Assembly: GCA_963575745.1 (NCBI GenBank)
Contig: CAUYUJ010022416.1
Coordinates: 1-64,000 of the forward strand
DNA length: 64,000 nt
Direction of reading: 5' to 3'
DNA from: Prorocentrum cordatum
Lineage: Eukaryota > Sar > Dinophyceae > Prorocentrales > Prorocentraceae
Shown: positions 22,573 through 32,805 of the stretch, in pieces
How positions within the stretch are numbered: the stretch's first letter is position 1
Layout of the letters: the number at the start of each line of letters is the position of its first letter
Program-made: the position numbers and the translations under genes
Notes under the pieces: generated by a model
Told to the model about the DNA's origin: nothing
Databases searched by the model: none
What the model saw: only the letters and a program-made list of their open reading frames with translations

Positions 22573-22694
22573 GTTTTTGTTTTTGTTGTTGTTGCTGCTG
22601 CAGCTGTTGTTGGTGTTGTTGTTGGTGGTGCTGTTGCTGTTGTTGTTGTTGTTGCTGTTGCTGTTGCTGTTGCTGTTGTTGTTGTTGGTGTTGC

Positions 22695-22743
<49 letters not shown>

Positions 22744-22745
22744 GA
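22573..22745. repeat. (TTG)n microsatellite
   Basis: TTG/CTG triplets, directly followed by the first copy of the AT-rich dispersed repeat. Confidence 0.96.
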
Positions 22746-23345
22746 ACATTATTAATTCTAAAGAATAATTATTGTTGGGACCCCTGGTGCACGGCCCCCC
22801 CGCCGCGCCTAGGCCGCAGCTACATTTTCATCATTTTTTCGATCGAAAGCTTCAGAAAAGTGGATGGGGTCCAGATCCGGTTGTTTTGTTGTAATCCGTT
22901 TTCCCTTGCAAAAAACACTATAAAATGACATTTCTTGTTCTAATATAATCAAATTTCAAGAATCCCTTGCAAAAAATAAGGTAAAGTGGACATTCGCGCG
23001 CGCAAGACGAAATCCTTCCAAAAGCTTAGTGTTCGGAGCGATTTTAACATAAAAACATCAAAAAACCAATGGTTTTTCAACAAAAAAATGTCAAAATCTC
23101 ATCCCGCGCGCTCTTGCGGATTCGTAGGAAACCCAACACTTTTTAAACATTTCTGTCAAACGGGCTTTTGCGAGCAACTTTTTCGAACTTCTGCGACAAC
23201 GGTTGCGCACCTGCCAGGGCCATCATCCCTGTCAAATAATACCATGCGGGACACATTCGTTTTTTCTTCGCGCGCGCACGCCGAAATCTCCAAAAACCAT
23301 TGGGTTCTTAAGAATTTTAGCACCGCGCATCATAAAATCACACGA
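22742..23345. repeat. Dispersed repeat X, copy 1
   Basis: The sequence AATAATTATTGTTGGG, the motif GCCGCGCCTAGGCCGCAGC and the run CCCTTGCAAAAAATAAGG recur in the same order at 40947-41487. It is notably lower in GC than its surroundings. An internal unit CCCTTGCAAAAAA-TAAA-TGGACATT repeats twice. No ORF of note; possibly a SINE-like or MITE-like element. Confidence 0.75.
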
Positions 23346-23524
23346 ATCGCACCGTAGGTCCTCGAAAAACACCTGCACGACTTTTCAAAATTTCCACCCG
23401 CGCGCGCTGTCCGAATCCTAAAACAACCAATGGTTTTCCAACATTTATGTTACATGAGCTCGCGCGAGCTACTTTCGCACGCTCTTGCAACGGGGTTCGC
23501 GCGCCTGCCAGGGGCCATAATCCC

Positions 23525-23655
23525 TTGCGGTTGCGCCATAGGTTGCGCCCTCGGCCGCCGAGAATAAAACGCCCCCCTATTGGTTGCGCCATAGGTTGCG
23601 CCCTCGGCCGCTGAGAATAAAACGTCCCCCTACTGGTTGCGCCATAGGTTGCCCC
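23525..23655. repeat. Short tandem repeat, about 58 bp
   Basis: GGTTGCGCCATAGGTTGCGC and GAGAATAAAACG recur in two full units and a third partial one. Confidence 0.75.
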
Positions 23656-23842
23656 AGGAGGCCTTCAAGAGGCCCCAAGAGCCCGCCGTGAGGACCCAAT
23701 AAGCCCCCAAGAGGCCCCAAGATGCTTCCAAGAAGCCCCCCAAAGCCCCTCAAGAGGACCCCAAGCGGCGCCAGGAGGCTTCCCCCCTTCCCCAAGAGGA
23801 CCCCAAGCGGCCCCAGGAAGCCTCCGACTGATCACTGTCACA

Positions 23843-23864
23843 TCCGTAGCCATCTCGGATCAAG
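23843..23864 (+). other. Degenerate DinoSL relic
   Basis: Matches the 22-nt spliced leader at 19 positions: the first eleven bases TCCGTAGCCAT and the last four CAAG-side bases are intact, with two T-to-C changes and one C-to-A. It lies 26 nt before an ATG, the geometry of a retroposed trans-spliced mRNA. Confidence 0.7.
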
Positions 23865-23890
23865 GTATCGCCTGTGTTCTTGGATGGGTC

Positions 23891-24852
23891 ATGGCTTTGT
23901 CGGCGAAAGCCCTTGACGACCAGTATGGCCCAGAGCTGTCGCGGCCTCCCTTGGCCGACTGCGAGAGCCCGTATTATTTGCATCAGGCGCTCGTTGCAAA
24001 GGGTATCCAGGTCAGTCACCAGGCGTGCAAGACTTGGTGGGGCAAATATCGGGTTGTGCCTGGCAAGGTTAGTATTTCTAGCGCCCAGGAGCTGGAGGAG
24101 CAGCACGGTTCTGCCATCCGCCACCTGGGCATCGAGTATAATACACCTTTCAAATTATGCGGGGCGCTCCGACAGTTGGATCCACCACTGTATGTGACAG
24201 ATCAGGTCGCAAAGATGTGGCTACTGCAGTATTCTTCCAAAGAGATCCAGAAGGGCGGGTACTGGGCACGCTCGCGTATGTGCTCGAGCAGCTCAGCGCC
24301 ACCGCCGGCATACGTGACTGGACACGCGACGTATTCGTCCGGCACGGCGAGTGGATGTATGCCGGCCTTCGCAGGATCTTGGATCGACTTCGTATTCGCG
24401 TTCACGCCGAGGTCGTATCGGGGCTTTCGTATAGGGCCTTGATGAGCTTGGACGTATTCATCGCCATTCACGCGCCATCCATGGGGTATGAGCCGCAGGG
24501 TATGGCACTGTGGGTTGCCGCGGGCGAGCCCGGGGTATACCCGACACAGGACCAATGGTGGCACCAGGACGTATACCGACCGTGGGGCCAGTCGCCGCAT
24601 GGGAATCTAATGGACTACCGACTGGACCTCGGTATCACGGTGCAGGTCCCGGGCGTCTTGGCGGTATTTCCTCTCGCAGCCACGGGCCCGGCATCCGCGA
24701 GCAGGCGTATGAGCATCGTGCTCGGACACATCCCTGATGTCGCCATTGCGACGCGTATGGCCTCCGTGCTGCCACCTGTCCAGCCTCAGGTATCGCCGCG
24801 GATTGGCGCCATCACGGACGGGACCCAGGAGGAGGAGCCTTCGCGTCTGTAG
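23891..24852 (+). pseudogene. Retroposed gene with two helical repeats, one frameshift
   Basis: From an ATG at 23891 the first frame encodes two similar units of about 55 residues. One has DDQYGPELSRP, SPYYLHQAL and ACKTWWGKYRV. The other has EEQHGSAIRHL, TPFKLCGAL and VAKMWLLQYS. The shared pattern (D/E-E-QY/H-G, then AL, then W-x-x-Y) suggests a repeated helix-turn-helix-like fold. The frame is lost at about 24230-24255. The next frame stays open to a stop at 24852 and encodes a distinct region (HGEWMYAGLRRILDRLRI, SYRALMSLDVF, YEPQGMALWVAAGEPGVYPT). The preceding spliced-leader relic and lack of visible introns favour a retrocopy. Function unknown; the frameshift could be a sequencing error. 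Confidence 0.55.
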
Positions 24853-25009
24853 GCTGTATGCCGTTGGCCGCTCATGACAGTATGAGTGCCGTTCCGTATG
24901 CCGCATGCCCTTGGCCGCTCATGACAGTATGAGTGCGCTCTGGCAGTATGCTCCCTGTTCCCCCGCCGGCACTGTTCGCCGAGGCTGGGCGATAGAAAAA
25001 GAAAGTATG

Positions 25010-25215
25010 GCAGCATCGCGACAACCATCGGGACAACCATCGGGACAACCATCCGAACAACCATCGGGACAACCAGCGGGACAATCATGTGGACAACGAT
25101 CGGGACAACCATAACCATCAGGACAACTATCGGGACAACCATGGGGACGACGATCGGGACAACCACGATCATCAGGACAACCATCGGGACAACCATCGAG
25201 ACAACCATCGGGAAA
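25010..25215. repeat. 12-bp minisatellite ATCGGGACAACC
   Basis: About 17 units of ATCGGGACAACC with scattered changes. The 12-bp period keeps all frames open. Confidence 0.95.
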
Positions 25216-25227
25216 ACCATATCGTCT

Positions 25228-25700
25228 CTCTCTCTCTTGTGTATTCCCACATCCCTCAGGAATTTGCCCTAAAGATGTGATCAACCATCTTGTGCGTACG
25301 TACCATGATCATGTGTACCATGTACCCTACGGGTCATATGCAACTGATGCCTTTGCGTATTCCCACTTCGGCACAGGAATTTGATTAAAAAATGTGACGA
25401 ACTCCTCTCTCTCTGTCTCTCTCTCTTTGTCTCTCTCTCTCCCGCTCTCTTCCTCTGTCTCGCCTTCTCTCTCTCAGTGTCTGTACCATGTCTAGCACTG
25501 GTAACAAAGGTATTTGTGTATCCCCACATCCGCCCAGGAATTCCACAAATGTGACCAACTATCTTGCGAGTACGTATCATCTCATGTGTGTCGTGCACAC
25601 TATCAAATGTAACAGAGTTGTGTATTCCCATCATCCCAGGAACTTGACCCAAAAATGTGACCAACTCCGCTCTCTCTGTCTCTCTCTCTGTCTGCTCTCT
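25228..25700. repeat. Diverged repeat of about 120 bp with (CT)n spacers
   Basis: GTATTCCCACATCC, CAGGAATTTG and AAAAATGTGACCAACT recur four to five times, separated by CTCTCTGTCTCTCT stretches. Confidence 0.75.
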
Positions 25701-25812
25701 GTCTCTCTCTCTGTCTCTCTGTATTATGTATTGTATGGCACAATTGCACCATGCTGGGCACATGCGCGCCCCGAATAAGTGACCAAGTTCTGTGGGTGTG
25801 TACCCCACGCCA

Positions 25813-26012
25813 GTGTAGTAGCCACGGTCGTCCGCACGCCACGAAGTGAAGTGTCCCAACGTCATAGGGCGGGAAGCTGGGTTTGGGTGGTCGCGAAGAG
25901 TCGTTTGGATATTTGGTAGAGCTTGTAATGCCCCCCCACGAAGTGGGGGTATTGCCTGGTGTCGTATGAAAACCCTGGCACTGGGGAGAACACCACGCGT
26001 TCGGGTAAAATG

Positions 26013-26042
<30 letters not shown>
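25813..26042. repeat. Dispersed repeat Y, copy 1, with (TTG)n tail
   Basis: AGTAGCCACGGTCGTCCGCA, AGGGCGGGAAGCTGGGT and CCCCCCCACGAAGTGGGGGT recur in order at 41512-41706. Both copies end in TTG triplets, which suggests a SINE-like element with a TTG tail. Confidence 0.75.
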
Positions 26043-26043
<1 letters not shown>

Positions 26044-26319
26044 CTTGGTGTTGCTTGGTGTTGCTTGGTGTTGCTTGTTGGTTCGCTTGTTATTTGTTGT
26101 TTCGGTGTTTTTAATGGTTTTGCCAGTTCTATGTTTTTGTTATTCCTATGTTATTACTGTTTTTGCGCGGCCTGGGTGCTTCTCGCGGAGCCTCGCGGCA
26201 ACGTCGGCGTCGCCCTGGGCGCCCGCGTCTCCCCAAGAAGGGTCGCCGCAGCCGGCCTCGACCTCGAGGTCCCGGTCCGGGAGGTGAAAGAAGGCGAACC
26301 CGCCGCACGCCGCCTCCTG

Positions 26320-26530
26320 CTGCTGCTGCTGCTGCTCCTGCTCCTCCACCCTTCCTGTCCTCTTCCCCCTCGCCGTCCTCGTCGTCCTCCTGCTCCTCGT
26401 TCTGCTCCTCGTCCTCCTCGTTCTCCCCCTGGTCCGTCTCGCGCTCTTCCTCCAACTCCTCCTCCTCCTCCTCCTCCTCCTCCTCCTCCTCCTCCTCCTC
26501 CTCTTCATCCTCCTCCTCCTCCTCCTCGCA
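26320..26530. repeat. (CTG)n and (CTC)n microsatellite
   Basis: CTG triplets then CTC triplets with breaks. A protein-like minus-strand stretch (AACGGFAFFHLPDRDLEVEA) lies just to the left at about 26180-26315, too short and undefined to call. Confidence 0.9.
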
Positions 26531-26979
26531 CGCGCCCTCCTCCTCTCCACATCTCCGACGACCGAACTTCTTGGAGGGAAGCGCCCAACCCCTTCGGATT
26601 TTCCAACCGTTCCCCCATGAATGGCCTTCTGCAATCTGAAGGTCCCCCTGGACTCGGGAACTGCCTCCCGGAGGGCCCGAGACAACCGCGCAGAGCCTCT
26701 GGCGCGACTGCTGCCGAAGTCGCCTCCCGAAGTCTGCCCCCCCCCCCCCCTCCCCGGGGCCTTCGAAATCGATCCCCGGACCACGTCCAGCACCGCACCC
26801 CGACCAGAATCTCGAGGCGGACCCAGCGGGTGGCCACCAGGGCGTCGGGCGGGGTGGGCGGGGCAATAATGTGCGGTTCCACATGGGGTGGGATCATAAA
26901 TCGGGCGGATCGGATCGGGTCGGGTGGAACCGTAGAGTGCAATTAAGAACCCCACCCACGGACACCCACAACACACACA

Positions 26980-27100
26980 TCTATATCTATATATATGTAT
27001 ATATATATATGTATATATATATATATAGATATACCTATATCTATATATATATAGATCACTCGTAACCAGAATATATATATATATATATATAAGAATACGA
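26980..27100. repeat. (TA)n microsatellite with a LINE-B-like end
   Basis: Two TA arrays separated by a short segment containing ATCACTCGTAA. The same 11 bases adjoin the TA array at the 3' end of LINE-B (50281-50290), so this may be a near-complete 5' truncation of such an element. Confidence 0.8.
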
Positions 27101-27639
27101 AAAACAGTACTAATAATAAGTCTATGATCGCGCCACGGAGGTGGCTCAACATAGCGACATGCTTAACACTGAAACAATGGCATAACGAATCAAACTGTAA
27201 TATGCTTGCGCAACCGGAGGATTGGAGTTTGCAGTTTGACTACATAAGATGGCAATGCTACTGAAATCAACATACATCCACATTTGGATCGTGCTATATC
27301 GTTGTGGTGATACCTACAAACCAACACGTGATCCTGACTTGGAAACAACACATGGCCGCGTCCGTTGTGTAACGTTGCCAACTCGCGGCAATCATGTACC
27401 CGTTTGGCGGGCATGTTGTGTGACCCCTCTCGGGAATCCTCGGTCCCAGGGGGGGGCCCTCGGGAGCCCCATGGGGCTGATGTGACCCGGTGTTTGCCCC
27501 GTGAACTCGACGGGGCTTTGTGACCTCGTGTCGGCCATGGCCGCCGATCCAATCCATAGCCCTCGTAACGCGAATACGGTGCCAGATACATCGTATCCGG
27601 TGCTGCACTTACTTATTTGGTCTGCACATGGGTATGATA

Positions 27640-28110
27640 TATAAGTTAACCGTTGTGTTTGCGTCATTCGCGTACTCGGATTTTCGATACGCTGCCTCGC
27701 GGGTATCCCACTACAGGGTATGGCACAGCCCGCGCGCGCACCGTAATGGAGCACATGAACGGCAAAATAAATACTTGATGCCACGAGCGCCACTGTATCA
27801 TTGCTGTGAAAATGAGAACCGTGTTGTTCAACAAACGTTCACGCGACCACTGATGCGAACATGATAGGGGAACGAGTAATGACATAAACATACAAAACTC
27901 GGAGTTTGGCGCGGACCTCCGAGTTCGTATGCCTATGCCATTGTTTCGTCCCCCTGATGAACAACACGTGGCGTTTCGCAGTGTATGCTTACATCATTCC
28001 CACGTGCAGGGGCTGAACAAATTCTGCTTCCCTGGGGGACTGCGCACGGAGGGTACAGCACAGAAGGCACGCACAGTGGTACGCACCAGACAGGTTACAC
28101 AGGAAACGGT
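27640..28110. repeat. Dispersed AT-richer repeat family Z, copies
   Basis: CACGAGCGCCACTGTATCAT, GAAAATGAGAACC and GAACAAATTCTGCTTCCCTG have clear relatives in 29660-30530. No frame is conserved between copies. Confidence 0.6.
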
Positions 28111-28554
28111 CGGGCTGTCGCCCGGGCTTCGCCCTCCTCCCCCTCCCCCCTTTCGTCCCCTGTCGCTTGCCCTCCTGCTCCCCCCCCAGCTCCGAGCTCA
28201 TCCTGGGTCCCGGGTGTGGTTCCCTCCTCTCACTGCTGCGGTTGCTCTCCCGGGTCGTCCACCTTGAGGGCAATTTTGGCGAGTGGGGTATGCATGACGA
28301 GGTTGGTAAGTCTTTCCTGTGCATGGAGCCAGCCACACTGGAGGCTTCGCATCGCCGGTGGTTGTTGTTTCACCCCCTCTTTGCCAATGCGCCTCTGACG
28401 TGCACGGCTTCTCTCTCAATCCCTCTCTCGGTCTCAACGGATCAGTGCCGCGGAGATGAGGGCCCTATGGTGTCGTAGCGGCTCACGCCGTCGAATACGA
28501 GAACCCGAGTGATGTCACAAGAACCACGGCTGCGCATATGAAGTTCGCCGGCCC
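28110..28554. other. No gene recognised
   Basis: Moderate-complexity sequence. Short open frames on both strands lack motifs. Confidence 0.45.
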
Positions 28555-29700
28555 AGCGGGCCAAAGGCGTGCTGAGATCTCCGGCAACTGGTGCACAGAG
28601 TATGTGTGCAGTCTATAGATCGCGCGCGAGGGGCGGCCCCTGAGGGTCCCCAGACGACAAGTACCCGGCCGACTCCCGGCCCTGGCAAAGTCCTGACCAA
28701 GTCCCGGCGGGGTACCGGTCGGGGGCGGGCAAGAGGGGGGGGGGCCAAATCATGGCCAGGGGCATGTGCGCGGCCCAGGGGGGGGGGGGGGGGGCGGGGA
28801 AGTATTGAAATAAGAAGAGGCGCCATGAAGTCTGGGGAGATATCATGGCCCCCGCCATGAGATCCCCCCCCCTATTCATCACCCCCCTCTTAGCCGCCCC
28901 CGAGCCGGCAAGGTCCCGGCAAGGTCCGCTCCAGGATGCCGGAACTCGCGGGGGCGGTTTTCGGGGCCCTCCAGATCGCCCCAGGAGCGGCCCAAGGAAC
29001 TTCAAGGCAACTCCAAAAAGGCCCACGAATCCGAATCACGGCCCAAGAGCGCTCCAAGACGCCCAAGATCGCCCCAAGACAAGAGGCCCCAAAGACGCTC
29101 CAAGAGCGCTCCAAAATGATCCGACAAAGGGCCACAAGAAGCACAAATCGTTGATCTTCTTTTGTTTTTCTATGTCTTTCGCGTTCTCGCGTTTTCGAAT
29201 GTCAGACGCTCCAAGATGGCCCCAGAGGCACCCAAGACCGCCACAAGATGGCCCGAGAGGCGCCCAAGAGGGCCCCAATACGGTTCAAGAGCGGCCCAAA
29301 GCGGCGCCAGAGACACCTAAGACCGCCCCAAGACAGCCCGAGAGGCCCCCAAGAGGGCCCCAAGACGATCCAAGAGGGCCTCAAAACGGCTCCAGAGGCG
29401 CCCAAGATCGCCCAACAGGGCCCCACAAGACGGCCCCAAGAGGTGCCAAGAGGGGGAACACGAACCAGCAACTCGAGCCTTCCGCCCCAAGAGGCCCCGA
29501 GGAGGCTCCAAGAGGCCCCCAATAGAGCCCAGGAGGCCCCCTGGACGCCCCACGAGGCCCCCAAGAGGCCCAAAAGGAGGCCCCAAGAGGCCACCAAAAG
29601 GTCCCCAAGAGGTCCCACGAGACCTAAGAGGCCACGAACGCGCAAGCAAACGCCTGCGATGGCACAATATGTGCTGGCGGAATGAGCGACGCGATTAATC
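28555..29700. repeat. 1.05-kb dispersed repeat with CCCCAAGAGG core, copy 2
   Basis: It carries the same landmarks as 9455-10500: GGCGTGCTGAGATCTCCGGC on the left, GACGCTCCAAGATGGCCCC in the middle, AACACGAACCAGCAACTCGAG-like sequence further right, and GGCGGAATGAGCGACGCGAT on the right. The core consists of CCCCAAGAGG-type units. Confidence 0.7.
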
Positions 29701-30530
29701 ATGTATGGCTTCCGTGGCGGAGGTATGCGCTGCTGCGACGATGAGACGCGTGGCATTTCGCCCATGAAGGTATTGAACAATTTCTGTTTCCATGTGGGGC
29801 TGCACGCTGAAAGGTATAGCACACCCCGCACGCCCAGGGTCATACAGCACAGGAAATAAGCACAGTCTGCGTGATTCCACGAGCGCCAATTGATCATTGC
29901 TGCAACGAAGAGCATGCTACGACTTTAGCGAAAGATCTCACGCTTTCGAAGGTGATGAGTTGGATCGTTGCTGGAATAGGCCTTGGCTGCGCGGGTGAGA
30001 ACCTTCTGGCCTGCGTTGCGAAGAGGCGTGCTGTTGCGTCGATGAAAACCACATGGCACTACGCAGTGAATGTTTACGCCATTCCCTATCGCACAGATTG
30101 GCCAGTTTCTGCGCACTGGGCCTGAATGTGCAATACCCCTCCTGCCGCAAGCATACGCCGCACGCGCAGCAATATGTAGCACAAGAACTGCACAGAAAAC
30201 GATTGGATCCTGCGAGCGCCAATGGATCAATCATGCGAAAATGCGGGCCCTATGGTTTTCATAATGGTTGACGCTTCGGAGGATGATAAATCTGATTGCT
30301 GCCAACATCCGCCACGGTTGTGCTAATGAGAACCGTCTGGTTTTCAGGATGGGCCACTGCTGTGAAGATGGCAGCGGTTTGGTTGTTGCTATGGATCGCG
30401 GTTGCGATAATATTGCTCGTATGGCTTTCGAGACGGGTTGCAACTGTTGATGATTTGACTTTCAGAAGGGGCCACAACTTCGAATATGAGAGCCCGATAC
30501 CTTTTGCAATGGATCGCTGCTGCTGCCCTC
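29660..30530. repeat. Dispersed repeat family Z, tandem copies
   Basis: At least three diverged units of about 250-300 bp sharing GAGCGCCAATTGATCATTGC, ATGAGAACCGTCTGG-type and CGCAGTGAATG(T/C)TTACGCCAT words. No ORF is preserved. Confidence 0.6.
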
Positions 30531-30559
30531 GCAACGCACAAACAACATACTCGAGGGAT

Positions 30560-32050
30560 GATTATGTAGAAGACGAGAAGGTGGAATAACATTGTGGTCC
30601 CAGGTGTATGGGCGGAAACGCCGATGATAATAAAGGGATTCTGAACTGCTTCCCAGGAGGCCCACGAAAATCCCAAACGGCCCCAAAACCTCGAAACTGG
30701 ATCTTCGACATTCGTCCACGGCAACAACAGGACTGACAACCGGCCGACCGGCCGAAACCGATAGGCCGCAAGCAATCGAATATATGTAAGCTTGCGATGA
30801 ACAAAGACACCTGGCGCGCGCGTTGTCAGACAAGGTGTTCGATCTCTGGCGAGCTGCGGCGGAACGCTGGCCTAACACGGACGCATTGCCGTGATTAGAG
30901 CTGGCACCCGACAGCCAGGAAGGCGGCCGACCCGCGCGACACAAGAACCTCCGTTTCGGCGAGGGTATCGGCACAAATGGCTACGCACAGGAGGGAGGGA
31001 GGAGGGAGGGAAGAGGGAGGGGTGGCAGAGGTAAAAGCTCCCGACGCCACTGCCGCACCCTGCTAGCTGCCTAGGGCGTTCCTCCCCCTCCTCCTCCTCC
31101 TCCTCCGCCTCCTCCTCCGCTCCCTGCGAAGACAGGCTGCGAGAGTGGCGAAGAGAGCGAGGAGCGAGGAGCTCCGACAGAGCGAGGAGCTCCGCACGCG
31201 CAGAATTGCAAGACAGAGCTTCCGCACTTGCACCACACGCTGCGCTGCGCTCGTCTCCTCCAGCTCGTCCGCGGCGCCTGGCTTCCACTCTTGGGGGCCC
31301 AGAATAAGCCCCAAGCAGCACCCAAACGGCTCCATGAGACCCCATGGGGCTTCACAACTGCCTCCAAGAGACTCCTCAGAGGCGAAGAGACCCCAACAAG
31401 CATCCATGAGGCCACTGGCCTATTGCCCAGGCACGGTGGCTGGATGGGGCGAAGGCCGCTGGATCCGCCGCCCCCAGGCCCCCGTCCCAAAACCGTGTTG
31501 ACAGACCCGGCGGTGACCTCGAAATCCGCACTGTCCGTCACCGCACGGTCTTGGGACCCTGGAGGCTCCGGTCGCCCGAGACATCCTCGGAGAACGACCC
31601 AAATCCCAAAACCCGAACCCCCACCGACTCACCACACGGTGTGGTCACCACCTCGTTTGGGTGCCCCCGACACTCGCGCACCGTGTTCGCGCGTCTTCCG
31701 GCGCGCGTGATTTTCAAAAGTCGCGGCCTGCGGGCCCTTTTCACCAGCCAGGCGAGGGGGGGACAGCCATGTAGCAGCCACAAGCACACACTGGAAGGGC
31801 GTGGCGACGCGACGACCACGCAACAACTGTCCGAACCGCATGGACCGACTGCGGCCGACCGCGAAGCAGCCTAATCGACAGAACCGTGGACACCCTGAGA
31901 TTACTTTGTCTTATCTCCACGAACGGTCGTTACCCGGGGGTGGGGGTGGGGGGGGGACGGTCTTGGAGCATCAGGTAACGGTAACGCTTGGGCAGTGTCA
32001 GGGGTTCTTTTTCGCCCAATCTGGCTTTAAGAAGGGGTCCTATGATAAAA
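30560..32050. other. No gene recognised
   Basis: Mixed sequence with a purine-rich patch at about 30990-31020 and a CTC array at 31084-31125. Open frames exist but show no motif or composition that I can defend. Confidence 0.45.
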
Positions 32051-32590
32051 GATGGCTTCCCAAACGGCTCAAGATAGCGAAACACATGGTTCAAGATGGC
32101 TTCCAACATGCCTCCGAGAGGCCCGACGAGGGCCGCAAGACGGCTCCAAGTGCTCTCGGAGCCCCCTCAAGGCCCCCCAAGAGGCCAACATCATTAACGA
32201 ACCGAGGAATATAAATGAGTCGTACCGTCTCGCCTTTTCGTTTTCGGTGCGCTTTTGAAGCCTGCAAATGGCCCCAAGATTGCCCAAGAGAGCTGCAAGA
32301 TTGGCCCAATAGGTTCCTAAGACGGCCCCAAGAGCGCCCAAGATCGCCCCAAGAGGGCCCCAAGGGGCGGTTTCGAGGGCTCCAGGGGGGGGACCTCCTT
32401 CTTTTCACCGACGCCCACCACGATAGCCCCAAGAGCCCCTCCAGGGCTCGCTAGAGGCCCCCAAAAGAGCTCCAAGAGACCCCCCAGAGGGCCCCAAGAG
32501 GGTCCCGAGACCCCCCAAAAGAGCTCCAAGAGGACCCCCAAACCCTTCAAAAGATCCCCCAAGAGGGCTCCGAAAGGCGATTTCGAGGGC
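32050..32590. repeat. CCCCAAGAGG-type repeat, third block
   Basis: About 10-bp units of the same type as in 9455-10500 and 28555-29700, followed by the CTC array (32598-32643) into which LINE-A is inserted. Confidence 0.7.
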
Positions 32591-32643
32591 TCTGTCTTCA
32601 TCCTCGTTGTCCTCCCTCCTCCTCCTCCGCCTCCTCCTCCTCC

Positions 32644-32665
32644 TCCGTAGCCATTTTGGCTCAAG
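32644..32665 (+). other. Exact dinoflagellate spliced leader
   Basis: All 22 bases match the conserved DinoSL that is trans-spliced onto dinoflagellate nuclear mRNAs (TCCGTAGCCATTTTGGC then TCAAG). It is the first sequence of LINE-A, so the copied RNA was trans-spliced. It is not an SL RNA gene: no GT donor and intron follow (GCTGATGC follows instead). Confidence 0.95.
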
Positions 32666-32805
32666 GCTGATGCTTGGCGGCTGAGCCCGCATTGGCAGAC
32701 ACGGACACCGCTATTCCGCGGCAGAGCTAGGGCTCTTGGAGCCCGACATTTGCTTGCCAGTACTCTTGGGGCTCACTGGCGGCCCTTCACCGACACGACG
32801 TCGCC

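Noticed and set aside
32644-32665. SL RNA gene
   Set aside because: The leader is exact but is not followed by a GT donor, intron or Sm-like site; ORF1 of a LINE follows.
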